Shown: one piece after another, positions 44,356 through 53,316 of the stretch
Numbering within the stretch: position 1 is the stretch's first letter
How the letters are laid out: every line of letters starts with the position of its first letter
NCBI RefSeq assembly: GCF_900176505.1
Contig: NZ_FWYB01000017.1
Location: 62,001-126,000 of the forward strand
Direction: 5' to 3'
Source of the DNA: Pedobacter nyackensis
GTDB taxonomy: Bacteria > Bacteroidota > Bacteroidia > Sphingobacteriales > Sphingobacteriaceae
DNA: 64,000 nucleotides
Notes under the pieces: model-generated
Told to the model about the DNA's origin: nothing
What the model saw: the letters and a program-made list of their open reading frames with translations, nothing else
The model's database searches: none
Program-made: the position numbers and the translations under genes

Positions 44356-46419
44356 ATGACAAATTTTTTTATCAAAGTAAGCACGATCGCCTCAGTTTGT
44401 TGTCTTACTCATGCGTTATGTTATGGCCAGCAAAATGTTGCTTTACCTAAGCAATCAGACCGTTGGGCCATACAACCCAATGGAAGTATTACATGGAACA
44501 TTAATGACAGGGTACCACATACCGACCATATTGAAATGGCAGGTGAAAAGGTCGCGATTTGGGTTGAATATGGTCTGGATAGCATAAAAAGACCAAAGAT
44601 TAGCAGGACCTTGGTATTCCCAACCTTTCGCATGTTACCTGATGGGACCAGGACACATATTTCTTATTCATTTCAGGATAATGAATTGCCCCGATTTTAC
44701 ATCAACAAAAAGCAGTTTGATCTGGGGACAGCGAAAAGTAGTAAAAAAGGGAGCCTTGGCTATGATGTGAAAAATATAAATCATAAAGGCATAATGCGTG
44801 TAAACGCAGAGATCGGTAATCCAGTTTTGGCGACCATGGAGCGGAGTTTTTATCCTTCTGTGGATCAGCCCATGGCTATTGAAAAGTTTGTATTCACCAA
44901 TGTTTCTGATGCAGATCTGCCTATTTCAATGGAATACCTGAAACGCGAAGTAAGAACTGATCCTTCCAGAAGTAAAGTGCAATCCCACAGTGTAATTATG
45001 GGAACAGTTGGGGATGGAAATCAAATTGTTAAACCGGGTAAATCTGTAACTTTTGCCGTTTATTATCTGGCAACCGATCATCCTGATCAGTTACCGGTGA
45101 TTAAACCCGAGGAGGAAGAGCAGAAAAGAATAAAAAGGATAGCCGAAATTCAAGCGCCCTTAAAATTGGAAACCCCAGATAATGTATTGAATGCAACTTT
45201 CGACTTTGCTAAACTTAGGGCAACAGAAAGTATTTATAAAACCAAAGGTGGTTACATGCATGGACCGGGAGGTCTGGCTTATTATGCCGCGATATGGGCT
45301 AATGATCAGGCAGAGTACATCAATCCTTATTTTGCTTTTTCAGGCGATAGAATCGGAAATCTTTCTGCCATGAATTCTTACGCCTGGTTTGCAAAATATA
45401 TGAATCCCGATTACAAAGCCATACCAAGTTCTATCGTTGCCGAAGGTGATGCGGTTTGGAAAGGAGCCGGAGATAGAGGTGATCAGGCCATGATAGCTTA
45501 TGGTGCCTCACGTTATGCGTTGGCTAATGGCAACATAGATTCAGCACGTAAATTATGGCCACTAATAGAGTGGTGCCTGGAATACAGCAAACGTAAAATG
45601 AATGCCGAAGGTGTGGTTACTTCTGATAAGGATGAACTGGAAGGCCGTTTCCCAGCGGGGAAGGCCAATCTTTCTACCAATACATTGTATTACGATGCCT
45701 TGCGTTCTTCTGTTTTACTTGGACGGGCATTAAATAAGCCAAAAAGCCAGACAGATGCATATAACAAAGAAGCTGATGTGCTTAAGCTGAATATGGAAAA
45801 ATACTTTGGCGGTAATGTTGAAGGTTTTGAAACTTATAAATATTATGAAGGGAACGATGTCCTGCGGGCATGGATCTGTCTGCCCTTAACGATGGGTATT
45901 TTCGATAGAAAGCAAGGTACAATTGATGCTTTGTTCTCTCCAAGGTTATGGACAGCCGACGGCCTGGCCACACAGGCAGGTAAAGAAACTTTCTGGGACA
46001 GGTCGACACTTTATGCATTAAGAGGCGTGTTACAGGCCGGTGAGACAGAAAAAGCGATCGATTTTATAAAATATTACTCACGCCGCAGGTTATTGGGAGA
46101 TCATGTCCCTTATGCAGTAGAAGCTTTTCCTGAAGGCAACCAACGTCATTTGTCGGCCGAGAGTGGCTTATACTGCCGTATTTTCACCGAAGGATTGTTT
46201 GGTATGCGACCGGTTGGCTTAAGAAGTTTTGACTGCACGCCAAGATTGCCGAAAGACTGGAACAAAATGGCTTTACGCAACATCCATTCCTTTGGTAATG
46301 TATTTGATCTTGAAGTGACCCGTGCAGGTAAAGGTAATCTGTTGGTAACTATTAAGAAAGAGGGTAAAGACTATAAATATCAAGTAAAAGAAGGCGCTAC
46401 CCAGTTGATTAAATTATAA
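44356..46419 (+). CDS. Secreted (alpha/alpha)6-type glycoside hydrolase, family unassigned
   Basis: The start at 44356 (MTNFFIKVSTIASVCCLTH) gives a signal peptide; an upstream extension to 44293 is unlikely. The N-terminal about 260 residues are beta-rich (NGSITWNINDRVPHTDH). The remainder is helical with the inverting-barrel phrases GGYMHGPGGLAYYAAIWANDQAEYINPYF, EGDAVWKGAGDRGDQAM and STNTLYYDALRSS. This matches six-hairpin glycosidases in general (GH63, GH78 or GH95 type) but I cannot assign a family. It is first in an operon with GH36, GH95-like and GH28 genes, spaced 17, 6 and 36 bases apart. It probably trims a side chain. Confidence 0.75.
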   Translation: MTNFFIKVSTIASVCCLTHALCYGQQNVALPKQSDRWAIQPNGSITWNINDRVPHTDHIEMAGEKVAIWVEYGLDSIKRPKISRTLVFPTFRMLPDGTRTHISYSFQDNELPRFYINKKQFDLGTAKSSKKGSLGYDVKNINHKGIMRVNAEIGNPVLATMERSFYPSVDQPMAIEKFVFTNVSDADLPISMEYLKREVRTDPSRSKVQSHSVIMGTVGDGNQIVKPGKSVTFAVYYLATDHPDQLPVIKPEEEEQKRIKRIAEIQAPLKLETPDNVLNATFDFAKLRATESIYKTKGGYMHGPGGLAYYAAIWANDQAEYINPYFAFSGDRIGNLSAMNSYAWFAKYMNPDYKAIPSSIVAEGDAVWKGAGDRGDQAMIAYGASRYALANGNIDSARKLWPLIEWCLEYSKRKMNAEGVVTSDKDELEGRFPAGKANLSTNTLYYDALRSSVLLGRALNKPKSQTDAYNKEADVLKLNMEKYFGGNVEGFETYKYYEGNDVLRAWICLPLTMGIFDRKQGTIDALFSPRLWTADGLATQAGKETFWDRSTLYALRGVLQAGETEKAIDFIKYYSRRRLLGDHVPYAVEAFPEGNQRHLSAESGLYCRIFTEGLFGMRPVGLRSFDCTPRLPKDWNKMALRNIHSFGNVFDLEVTRAGKGNLLVTIKKEGKDYKYQVKEGATQLIKL

Positions 46420-46436
46420 TAAAAACTCCATTAAAC

Positions 46437-48599
46437 ATGACTAAATATATTGCCTGCTTTCTCCTTTTTCTTAGCCTGAGTACCCATTCTTTTGCGCAGC
46501 AGGACAAGCAAATTATTATCGAAACCAATAACACTGCGTTGGTTTTTACGATTTCCGGTGCGAAAAAGTTATATCAAAGTTACCTGGGGAAAAAGCTAAG
46601 CAACCCTTCAGATATGCAGTTGTTAAAATCAACCCGTCGCGAAGCCTATATCGGTGCCGGTATGACGGATCTTTTTGAACCTGCAATACGTATGGTACAT
46701 GGTGATGGCAATCCTTCTCTTGATTTGACTTATGCAAGTCACAAAATAAATAAGGAAGACAGTAATGTAACCACTACATCCATTACACTTAAAGATCCGC
46801 AGTATCCTGTGGAAGTGCTACTTCATTTTACCAGCTATGCTAATGAAGACATCATTAAGGAATGGACAGAAATTAAGCACAATGAAAAGAAACCAGTTAC
46901 CTTAACCAATTATGCTTCTTCAATGCTGCATTTTGATGCCTCGAAGTATTGGCTGAGCCAGTTTGACGGCGATTACATGACTGAGATGCGGATGAAGGAA
47001 AGTCAGCTTACAACAGGTATAAAAGTGCTCGATAGTAAATTGGGCACCCGGGCACAGATGTATCGATCTCCATGTTTTTATCTCTCCTTAAATAAACCTT
47101 CCGATGAAAATACCGGTGAGTTGATTGCCGGAACTTTGGCCTGGTCAGGTAATTTTCAATGTTCTTTTGAAATTGATCAGCAGAATAGCTTACGTATGAT
47201 TACCGGAATGAACCCTTATGCTTCGGAATATAAATTACAGCCCGGTAAAACTTTTGAAACGCCCGCATTTATATTTACTTACACTCAAAAAGGGAAAGGT
47301 GAGGCCAGCAGAAACCTTCACAGATGGGCCAGAAACTATGGCGTGTTGGATGGTAACAAACCACGTTTAACACTTTTAAACAATTGGGAAGCTACACACA
47401 TGGATTTTAACCAGGAAACGCTGGTTGAATTGTTTGATGGCGCTAATAAACTGGGGGTAGATTTGTTTTTACTTGATGATGGATGGTTTGGTAATAAATA
47501 TCCAAGAGATGCTGATAAAACAGCACTGGGCGATTGGCAGGTAGATAAAAAGAAATTACCAAGTGGTATAGGCTACCTGGTTAATGAAGCCAATAAAAAG
47601 AACCTGCAATTCGGAATATGGCTGGAGCCTGAAATGGTTAGTCCGAAAAGTGAATTGTATGAAAAGCACCCTGATTGGATATTAAAACTGCCAAACAGGG
47701 AGGAAGCCTATTCACGTAACCAATTGGTGCTTGATCTGATCAATCCTAAGGTTCAGAATTTTATATATGATATGGTCAACGACCTGGTTACCAAAAATCC
47801 GGGCATAGCCTTTATCAAATGGGATTGTAACCGAATGCTGACCAATACTTATTCTCCCTTCTTAAAGGAAAATCAGGGCAACTTGTTTATCGATTATAAC
47901 AGAGCTTTATTCGATATCCTGAAACGATTAAGAGAAAAGCATCCCCATTTGCCTATTATGTTATGTGCTGGTGGGGGTGGAAGGGTCGACTATGGCGGCT
48001 TAAAATACTTTACAGAGTTTTGGCCAAGCGACAATACCGATGGACTGGAGCGGGTATTTATACAATGGGGATATCTTAACTTTTTCCCTGCATTAACTGT
48101 ATCCAGCCATATAACCTCAATGGGCAAGCAATCTTTAAAGTTTCGTACTGATGTAGCCATGATGGGTAAAATGGGGTACGATATCAGGGTTAAAAACCTA
48201 ACCGAACAGGAAATCAAGTTCAGCAATCAGGCCGTGAAAACCTATAAAGGTATCAGCGATGTGATCTGGTTTGGTGATTTGTACCGTTTGGTTTCGCCTT
48301 ATGAAGAAAACAGGGCTGTTTTGATGTATGCAGATCAAAGTAAAAACAGAGCTGTTCTTTTTAATTATCTACTTAATTTCAGGCGTAAAGAATATATGGG
48401 GAGAGTTCTTTTAAAGGGACTTGATCCGGTAAAACGGTATAAGATCACAGAGATTAATCTAATGCCCGATACCAAATCCACACATCCCGATGATGGGAAA
48501 GTATATAGTGGTGATTACCTGATGAACATAGGGTTAAATCTTTCACCCGGGAAAATCGCCCCATTAACCAGTGCTGTTTTTGAACTTATTGCAGAATAA
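46437..48599 (+). CDS. Secreted GH36 alpha-galactosidase
   Basis: A signal peptide (IACFLLFLSLSTHSFAQ) precedes the GH36 supersandwich and TIM barrel. Hallmarks are LFLLDDGWFGNKYPRDADK, FGIWLEPEMVSPKS, the nucleophile Asp in FIKWDCNRML near residue 463 and the acid/base Asp in FWPSDNTDGLER near residue 531. CAGGGGRVDYGGLKYFTEFW agrees with the GH36 CSGGGGR motif, with Ala for Ser. It releases terminal alpha-galactose. The 720-aa length is standard for the bacterial tetrameric group. The export signal shows it works in the periplasm or at the surface. Confidence 0.95.
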   Translation: MTKYIACFLLFLSLSTHSFAQQDKQIIIETNNTALVFTISGAKKLYQSYLGKKLSNPSDMQLLKSTRREAYIGAGMTDLFEPAIRMVHGDGNPSLDLTYASHKINKEDSNVTTTSITLKDPQYPVEVLLHFTSYANEDIIKEWTEIKHNEKKPVTLTNYASSMLHFDASKYWLSQFDGDYMTEMRMKESQLTTGIKVLDSKLGTRAQMYRSPCFYLSLNKPSDENTGELIAGTLAWSGNFQCSFEIDQQNSLRMITGMNPYASEYKLQPGKTFETPAFIFTYTQKGKGEASRNLHRWARNYGVLDGNKPRLTLLNNWEATHMDFNQETLVELFDGANKLGVDLFLLDDGWFGNKYPRDADKTALGDWQVDKKKLPSGIGYLVNEANKKNLQFGIWLEPEMVSPKSELYEKHPDWILKLPNREEAYSRNQLVLDLINPKVQNFIYDMVNDLVTKNPGIAFIKWDCNRMLTNTYSPFLKENQGNLFIDYNRALFDILKRLREKHPHLPIMLCAGGGGRVDYGGLKYFTEFWPSDNTDGLERVFIQWGYLNFFPALTVSSHITSMGKQSLKFRTDVAMMGKMGYDIRVKNLTEQEIKFSNQAVKTYKGISDVIWFGDLYRLVSPYEENRAVLMYADQSKNRAVLFNYLLNFRRKEYMGRVLLKGLDPVKRYKITEINLMPDTKSTHPDDGKVYSGDYLMNIGLNLSPGKIAPLTSAVFELIAE

Positions 48600-48605
48600 T
48601 AAACC

Positions 48606-50855
48606 ATGAATAAACGTATCATCATCTTATTGTTGTTAGCCGGGGCCGCTTTTACCCAGGCTTCAGCGCAAGTCTGGCAGAAAGTAAACTGGGAAACTTT
48701 TATGTCCCGTAACGATTTGCTCTTCGATTCTTTATCAACTAATTGGGATGAAGGTGCTTTTTTAGGAAATGGCTTGCTTGGTGTAATGGTATACCGGGAG
48801 GATGCAAATACGCTGCGCTTCGATTTAGGGAGAACGGATGTAGTTGATCATGTAGAAGGGATTAATGCTTCTATAGGTAGGGGAAGGTTACCGATTGGGA
48901 GGTTTTTAATGGAGGTAGACGGGAAGATAAAAACCATCAACTTGCGTCTAAACCTGCTTAAAGCAGAATTGTCTGGAACCATTACAACTGATAAAGGATC
49001 AGTTCATTTTAATGCCCTGGTTGCAGCAACTAAGGACCTAATTGTTTTAAATACACGCTCTGAAGGAGCCGAAAAGCCAATCAACTGGCGCTGGAAACCT
49101 GAGCAGGCAATAAGTCCTTTTCTTACTTTGAAACGCGATAGTGCAGATAAATACACCGCCAATCCGCCATATAGCCTGGTTAAAGAAAACGACATCCATT
49201 TTAACCATCAACCATTAGCCGCGGGTGGTGGCTATACTACCGCCTGGAAAGAAGATACGGCTGGAAAGACAAAATCCCTATTGATTACCATTGCCAATGC
49301 TTATCCGGTCGACAATACCAGGGAAACAGCTAAGCAATTGCTAAATGCTACCCCATTTAAATCTGTTCCGGAGTTGATTAAAGCGCATCAGGAACACTGG
49401 CGTAATTTTTATCAGAAAAGCTTTATTTCCATACCCGATGGCAGACTCGAGAGTTTCTGGTGGATTCAACAGTATAAAATGGCTTCAGCCACAAGGGTAG
49501 GCGCTTATCCAATTGATTTAATGGGACCATGGTACAAAACCTCACCATGGCCAAAGTACTGGTGGAACTTGAATATCCAGTTAACCTATTATCCTTTTTT
49601 CAGCTCTAATCACACAGAGCTGGTTGAGCCATTGATGAAGATGATCAATGATCATATTGATAATTTGTCTAAAAATGCCCCTCAGCCATATCAACATAAT
49701 TCGGCCGCATTGGGTAGGTCTGGACCTTATACCATGACCTCAGGGATAAAGGTGTTGAAAGGTAACGACAGTACAGGAAATAGCGCGGCTTCTATGGAAT
49801 TAGGTAACCTCAGCTGGTTGCTGCACGTGTATTATCAGGCATATGAACATACGATGGATAAAAGGATCATCAGAAACCTATATCCTGTATTAACGAGAGC
49901 GGTTAACTACTACTTGAATATTATGGATAAGGAAAGCGACGGGAAATATCACCTTCCATACACTTATTCTCCCGAATACCCTAAAGGCATCACCCGTGAT
50001 GCAAATTACGATTTGTCCCTGTTTCGATGGGGATTAAATACCCTGCTTCACATCAACAAGACACTAGGTTTAAAGGATCCACTTGTGGCCAAATGGCAGG
50101 ATGCAGTGGCAAATCTTACCTCATATCCGGAAGATAAACTAGGCTACCGTATTGGTCGGGATGCCGATTTTTTGATTTCTCACCGTCATTATTCTCATCT
50201 ACTTCAGGTGTATCCCATCTATGAAGTGAACTGGGATCAGAAGCAAAATCGTGAACTGATCAAAAGGTCCTTAAGTCAATGGGAAAATAACAGTGCATCC
50301 TGGAGAGGATACTCTTATACTGGCTCAGGTTCTATTTATGCCATGATGGGAAATGGAAATAAAACCCATGAGCTGTTAAACCAAATGATGAAGGGGAAAT
50401 TTAGCATTAAACCCAATACCATGTATCTTGAAGCTGGCCCGGTAATAGAAACACCACTTTCGGCAGTAACTACCATGAATGAAATGCTGTTACAAAGCTG
50501 GAATGGAATAATAAGGGTGTTTCCGGCAATTCCGGAAAGCTGGAAAGATGCCACATTTAACGATCTGAGTGCTAAAGGTGCATTTTTAGTTAGTGGAAGC
50601 CGTAGAAATGGAATAACTGAGTTTATAAAAGTTAAAAGTTTGGCGGGTTCTGCGTGTTTGATTAAAACGGGCTTTGATGGCCAGGTTAAAGCGATCGGTA
50701 AGCGCCAGTTTAAAGTTACACCACAAGCAAACGGAGTGGTTAAAGTCGATCTGAAAGCAGGAGAAGAAGTGATCCTTTACACCGGAATAAAGCTGCTGAA
50801 CTTTTCAAGTGATGCGGTAAATACAGATGTAAAGAACTACTGGGGGTTGAAATAA
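48606..50855 (+). CDS. Secreted GH95-like glycosidase (alpha-L-fucosidase/alpha-L-galactosidase type)
   Basis: A signal peptide (IIILLLLAGAAFTQASAQ) precedes an N-terminal sandwich starting WDEGAFLGNGLLGVMVYRED, the typical GH95 entry. The (alpha/alpha)6 barrel holds GPWYKTSPWPKYWWNLNIQ and the HRHYSHLLQVYP motif near residue 525, which corresponds to the GH95 HRHxSHL signature. The C-terminal part is a beta domain (GIKLLNFSSD). GH95 enzymes remove alpha-1,2-L-fucose or alpha-L-galactose caps. The AATAAACCA leader motif overlaps its start codon. Whether fucose or galactose is preferred cannot be read from sequence. Confidence 0.87.
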   Translation: MNKRIIILLLLAGAAFTQASAQVWQKVNWETFMSRNDLLFDSLSTNWDEGAFLGNGLLGVMVYREDANTLRFDLGRTDVVDHVEGINASIGRGRLPIGRFLMEVDGKIKTINLRLNLLKAELSGTITTDKGSVHFNALVAATKDLIVLNTRSEGAEKPINWRWKPEQAISPFLTLKRDSADKYTANPPYSLVKENDIHFNHQPLAAGGGYTTAWKEDTAGKTKSLLITIANAYPVDNTRETAKQLLNATPFKSVPELIKAHQEHWRNFYQKSFISIPDGRLESFWWIQQYKMASATRVGAYPIDLMGPWYKTSPWPKYWWNLNIQLTYYPFFSSNHTELVEPLMKMINDHIDNLSKNAPQPYQHNSAALGRSGPYTMTSGIKVLKGNDSTGNSAASMELGNLSWLLHVYYQAYEHTMDKRIIRNLYPVLTRAVNYYLNIMDKESDGKYHLPYTYSPEYPKGITRDANYDLSLFRWGLNTLLHINKTLGLKDPLVAKWQDAVANLTSYPEDKLGYRIGRDADFLISHRHYSHLLQVYPIYEVNWDQKQNRELIKRSLSQWENNSASWRGYSYTGSGSIYAMMGNGNKTHELLNQMMKGKFSIKPNTMYLEAGPVIETPLSAVTTMNEMLLQSWNGIIRVFPAIPESWKDATFNDLSAKGAFLVSGSRRNGITEFIKVKSLAGSACLIKTGFDGQVKAIGKRQFKVTPQANGVVKVDLKAGEEVILYTGIKLLNFSSDAVNTDVKNYWGLK

Positions 50856-50891
50856 TAAAAGTTGGATAAAAGCAATTAAAATAGATAAACA

Positions 50892-52421
50892 ATGATCCGA
50901 ACAAAAATGAAACTGCTAATCAGCGTATTCATGCTAACTGCTTCAACAATAGCTGTTAGAGCAGCTGATTTCAATATCCTGAAATATGGAGCTATCGGCG
51001 ATGGAACGACATTAAATACAACAGCCATACAAAAGGCTATTGATGAATGCTATAAAACAGGTGGGGGGAAAGTCATCTTTCCGGAAGGGAAGTTTCTTTC
51101 AGGTACCATCGTCATTAAGGACAATATTACCCTGCATTTCGAAAAGAATTCTGTTTTATTGGGAAGTACTGATTTGAAAGATTATCGAAATCTTGATCCA
51201 TTTACCGAAGGCTTAGGGATTGATGTAGGCTGGGCACTTTTAGTGGCTGTTGATGCAAAGAATATCAAATTGGAAGGAGAAGGTACTATTGATGGACAAG
51301 GCTCGGCCATAAAGGCTAAGCATATCCTAACGGATACCCGCTCTGAAGGACAACGCTGGGGATTGAGGCCCTTTTTATTGCGTATAGTGCGGTGCGATGG
51401 GGTTACTGTAAAGGATGTAACCTTAAAATATGCCGGAGCATGGACTTCACACTACTTCCAGAGTAAAAATCTTCATATTGAGAAAGTAAAGATTCAGAGT
51501 GTAGGTGTAGCACATAATGATGGGATAGGCATTGATGGCTGCCAGGATGTAGTGATTAAAGATTGTGACGTAGTAAGTGGCGATGATGCACTGGTATTTA
51601 AAACCACTTCAAGTAAAATGGCTTGCAAGAATATAGACGTGAGTGGACTACGTCTTAAAAGTAGTCAGGCTGGTATTAAAATGGGGACCGAATCTATGGC
51701 GCCATTTGAAAATATCAAAATCACCAATTGCCACATTTACGAAACCAAAAATGGTGGCATAAAATTATTGACTGTAGATGGAGCACATCTGCGTAATGTA
51801 CTGATCTCGGATATTACAATGGAAGATGTAAGAACGCCAATGCTGTTCCGTTTGGGCTCAAGGTTAAGTGTGTTTCGTAAAAATACCGAAACCAAACAAC
51901 AGACAGGGACCTTTGAAAATGTAATCATCAAGAATGTTAAAGCCAATGCTTCGGCCAATGCACAGCTGATGCCACCTTCAGGAATTCTGATTACCGGCGT
52001 TCCCGGACACTATATAACAGGATTAACACTGGAAAACATTGAAATCAGTTTGGCAGGTGGCGGATTAGCAGAACATGCCCGTCAGACCGTACCTGAAGCC
52101 ATTGATCAGTACCCTGAAGTGAAAACTTTCGGTCCACGTGTACCTGCATATGGCGTTTGGGCCAGACATGTGAAAGGTTTAAAGCTTAAAAACATAAAAT
52201 TCAATTTAGCAAGCAATGATCTCAGACCGGCATTTGTTTGTGAGGATGGATTGGATGTTGAAGTATCCGATTGGAAATTGCCAGAAACTACAGGTGCCGA
52301 ATCCATCATCCGACTGGAGAACGTTCAGAAGGTCGCAATTGAAAATATTCAAGGCAAATTCAATGCTAAAAAGCTTGTTCTGGTTGAAGGAAATAGCAAA
52401 GACGTAAGTGTAAAAAAGTAG
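50892..52421 (+). CDS. Secreted GH28 polygalacturonase-like enzyme
   Basis: A signal peptide (LLISVFMLTASTIAVRA) leads into the pectin-enzyme entry FNILKYGAIGDGTTLNTTAIQKA and a right-handed beta-helix. GH28 catalytic segments are HNDGIGIDGC (Asp) and VVSGDDALVFKT (paired Asp) near residues 210-235, then SSQAGIKMGTES, a variant of the RIK substrate-binding motif. GH28 hydrolyses galacturonic-acid or rhamnogalacturonan links. With GH36 and GH95-like enzymes it suggests a branched pectin-like or galacturonate-containing glycan. It is last in the operon and followed by a terminator. Confidence 0.92.
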   Translation: MIRTKMKLLISVFMLTASTIAVRAADFNILKYGAIGDGTTLNTTAIQKAIDECYKTGGGKVIFPEGKFLSGTIVIKDNITLHFEKNSVLLGSTDLKDYRNLDPFTEGLGIDVGWALLVAVDAKNIKLEGEGTIDGQGSAIKAKHILTDTRSEGQRWGLRPFLLRIVRCDGVTVKDVTLKYAGAWTSHYFQSKNLHIEKVKIQSVGVAHNDGIGIDGCQDVVIKDCDVVSGDDALVFKTTSSKMACKNIDVSGLRLKSSQAGIKMGTESMAPFENIKITNCHIYETKNGGIKLLTVDGAHLRNVLISDITMEDVRTPMLFRLGSRLSVFRKNTETKQQTGTFENVIIKNVKANASANAQLMPPSGILITGVPGHYITGLTLENIEISLAGGGLAEHARQTVPEAIDQYPEVKTFGPRVPAYGVWARHVKGLKLKNIKFNLASNDLRPAFVCEDGLDVEVSDWKLPETTGAESIIRLENVQKVAIENIQGKFNAKKLVLVEGNSKDVSVKK

Positions 52422-52441
52422 CAAATCCCTGCTGATGATAT

Positions 52442-52470
52442 AAGGTTCAAAATATTTTTTGAACCTTTTT
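52442..52470 (+). terminator. Rho-independent terminator after GH28 gene
   Basis: An 11-bp perfect stem (AAGGTTCAAAA and TTTTGAACCTT) with a short T-rich loop, followed by T residues, lies 20 bases after the stop at 52421. It marks the end of the glycan locus. Confidence 0.88.
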
Positions 52471-52532
52471 CATTACTGCTTGTTTTTAATGAAGCCTAAT
52501 GTGATCGTTGTTAATGGCTTAAATGAATAGAA

Positions 52533-53297
52533 ATGAGATCGATATGGAAAGGTTCAATTGGCTTTGGCCTGGTTAATATTCCGGTGAAGCTATTTTCAGG
52601 AGTTCAAAGCAGTCATTTGGATTTAGATATGCTTGATGAACGTGATCACTCCAATATCAAGTTCAAAAGAGTGAACGAGAAAACTCAGAAAGAGGTGCCT
52701 TACGAGAATATTGTTAAAGGCTACTTTCTAAAAGATCGGTACATTGTGCTTGATGAGCACGATTTCGAAGAAGTAAAACCCGAAAAAACTAAGGTTATAG
52801 AGATTGAGAATTTTGTAGATATAGCAGAAATCAATCCTGTCTATTACGAAACTTCCTATTTTACCCAACCTGAAAACCAAGGAAAGAAGGCCTATGCCTT
52901 ATTATTTAAAGCCCTCGAAAAATCTAAGAAGGCGGGGGTCGCTCGTTTCGTCCTCAGGAACAATGAAAACCTTTGTGTGATACATCCTCTGAATGGGATT
53001 ATCGTAATTACCAGAATCAGATTCCAGGAGGAAATACGGGATACAAAAGAGGTTCAGTTAAGTGAATCTGTCACAATTAACCCGAAAGAGCTGCAGGTGG
53101 GCCTCGAGCTGATTAAGCAATATAGTTCGCCATTCAATATTGAAGCTTTTAAAAATGATTATACACAGGAGCTTTTAAAAATCATTAAATCTAAAGCCAG
53201 CGGAAAACGCGCCACCGTTAAAAAGATTAAAGTCAAAAAAGCAGTCAGCGATGACCTGTACGAACAATTAATGGAGAGTTTAAACAAAAGGGCCTGA
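52533..53297 (+). CDS. ku: Ku protein for non-homologous end joining
   Basis: The protein begins MRSIWKGSIGFGLVNIPVKL, the canonical bacterial Ku start. It continues with FKRVNEKTQKEVPYENIVKGY and the GKKAYALLFKALEKSKKAGVARFVLRNNE core. Length (254 aa) is normal. Ku forms a homodimer that rings double-strand DNA ends and recruits LigD, encoded 19 bases downstream. The basic C-terminal tail (SKASGKRATVKKIKVKKAV) is typical for DNA binding. Expected in the cytoplasm, active mainly when homologous templates are missing. Confidence 0.97.
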   Translation: MRSIWKGSIGFGLVNIPVKLFSGVQSSHLDLDMLDERDHSNIKFKRVNEKTQKEVPYENIVKGYFLKDRYIVLDEHDFEEVKPEKTKVIEIENFVDIAEINPVYYETSYFTQPENQGKKAYALLFKALEKSKKAGVARFVLRNNENLCVIHPLNGIIVITRIRFQEEIRDTKEVQLSESVTINPKELQVGLELIKQYSSPFNIEAFKNDYTQELLKIIKSKASGKRATVKKIKVKKAVSDDLYEQLMESLNKRA

Positions 53298-53316
53298 CCC
53301 GTAATTGAACTTGGCC

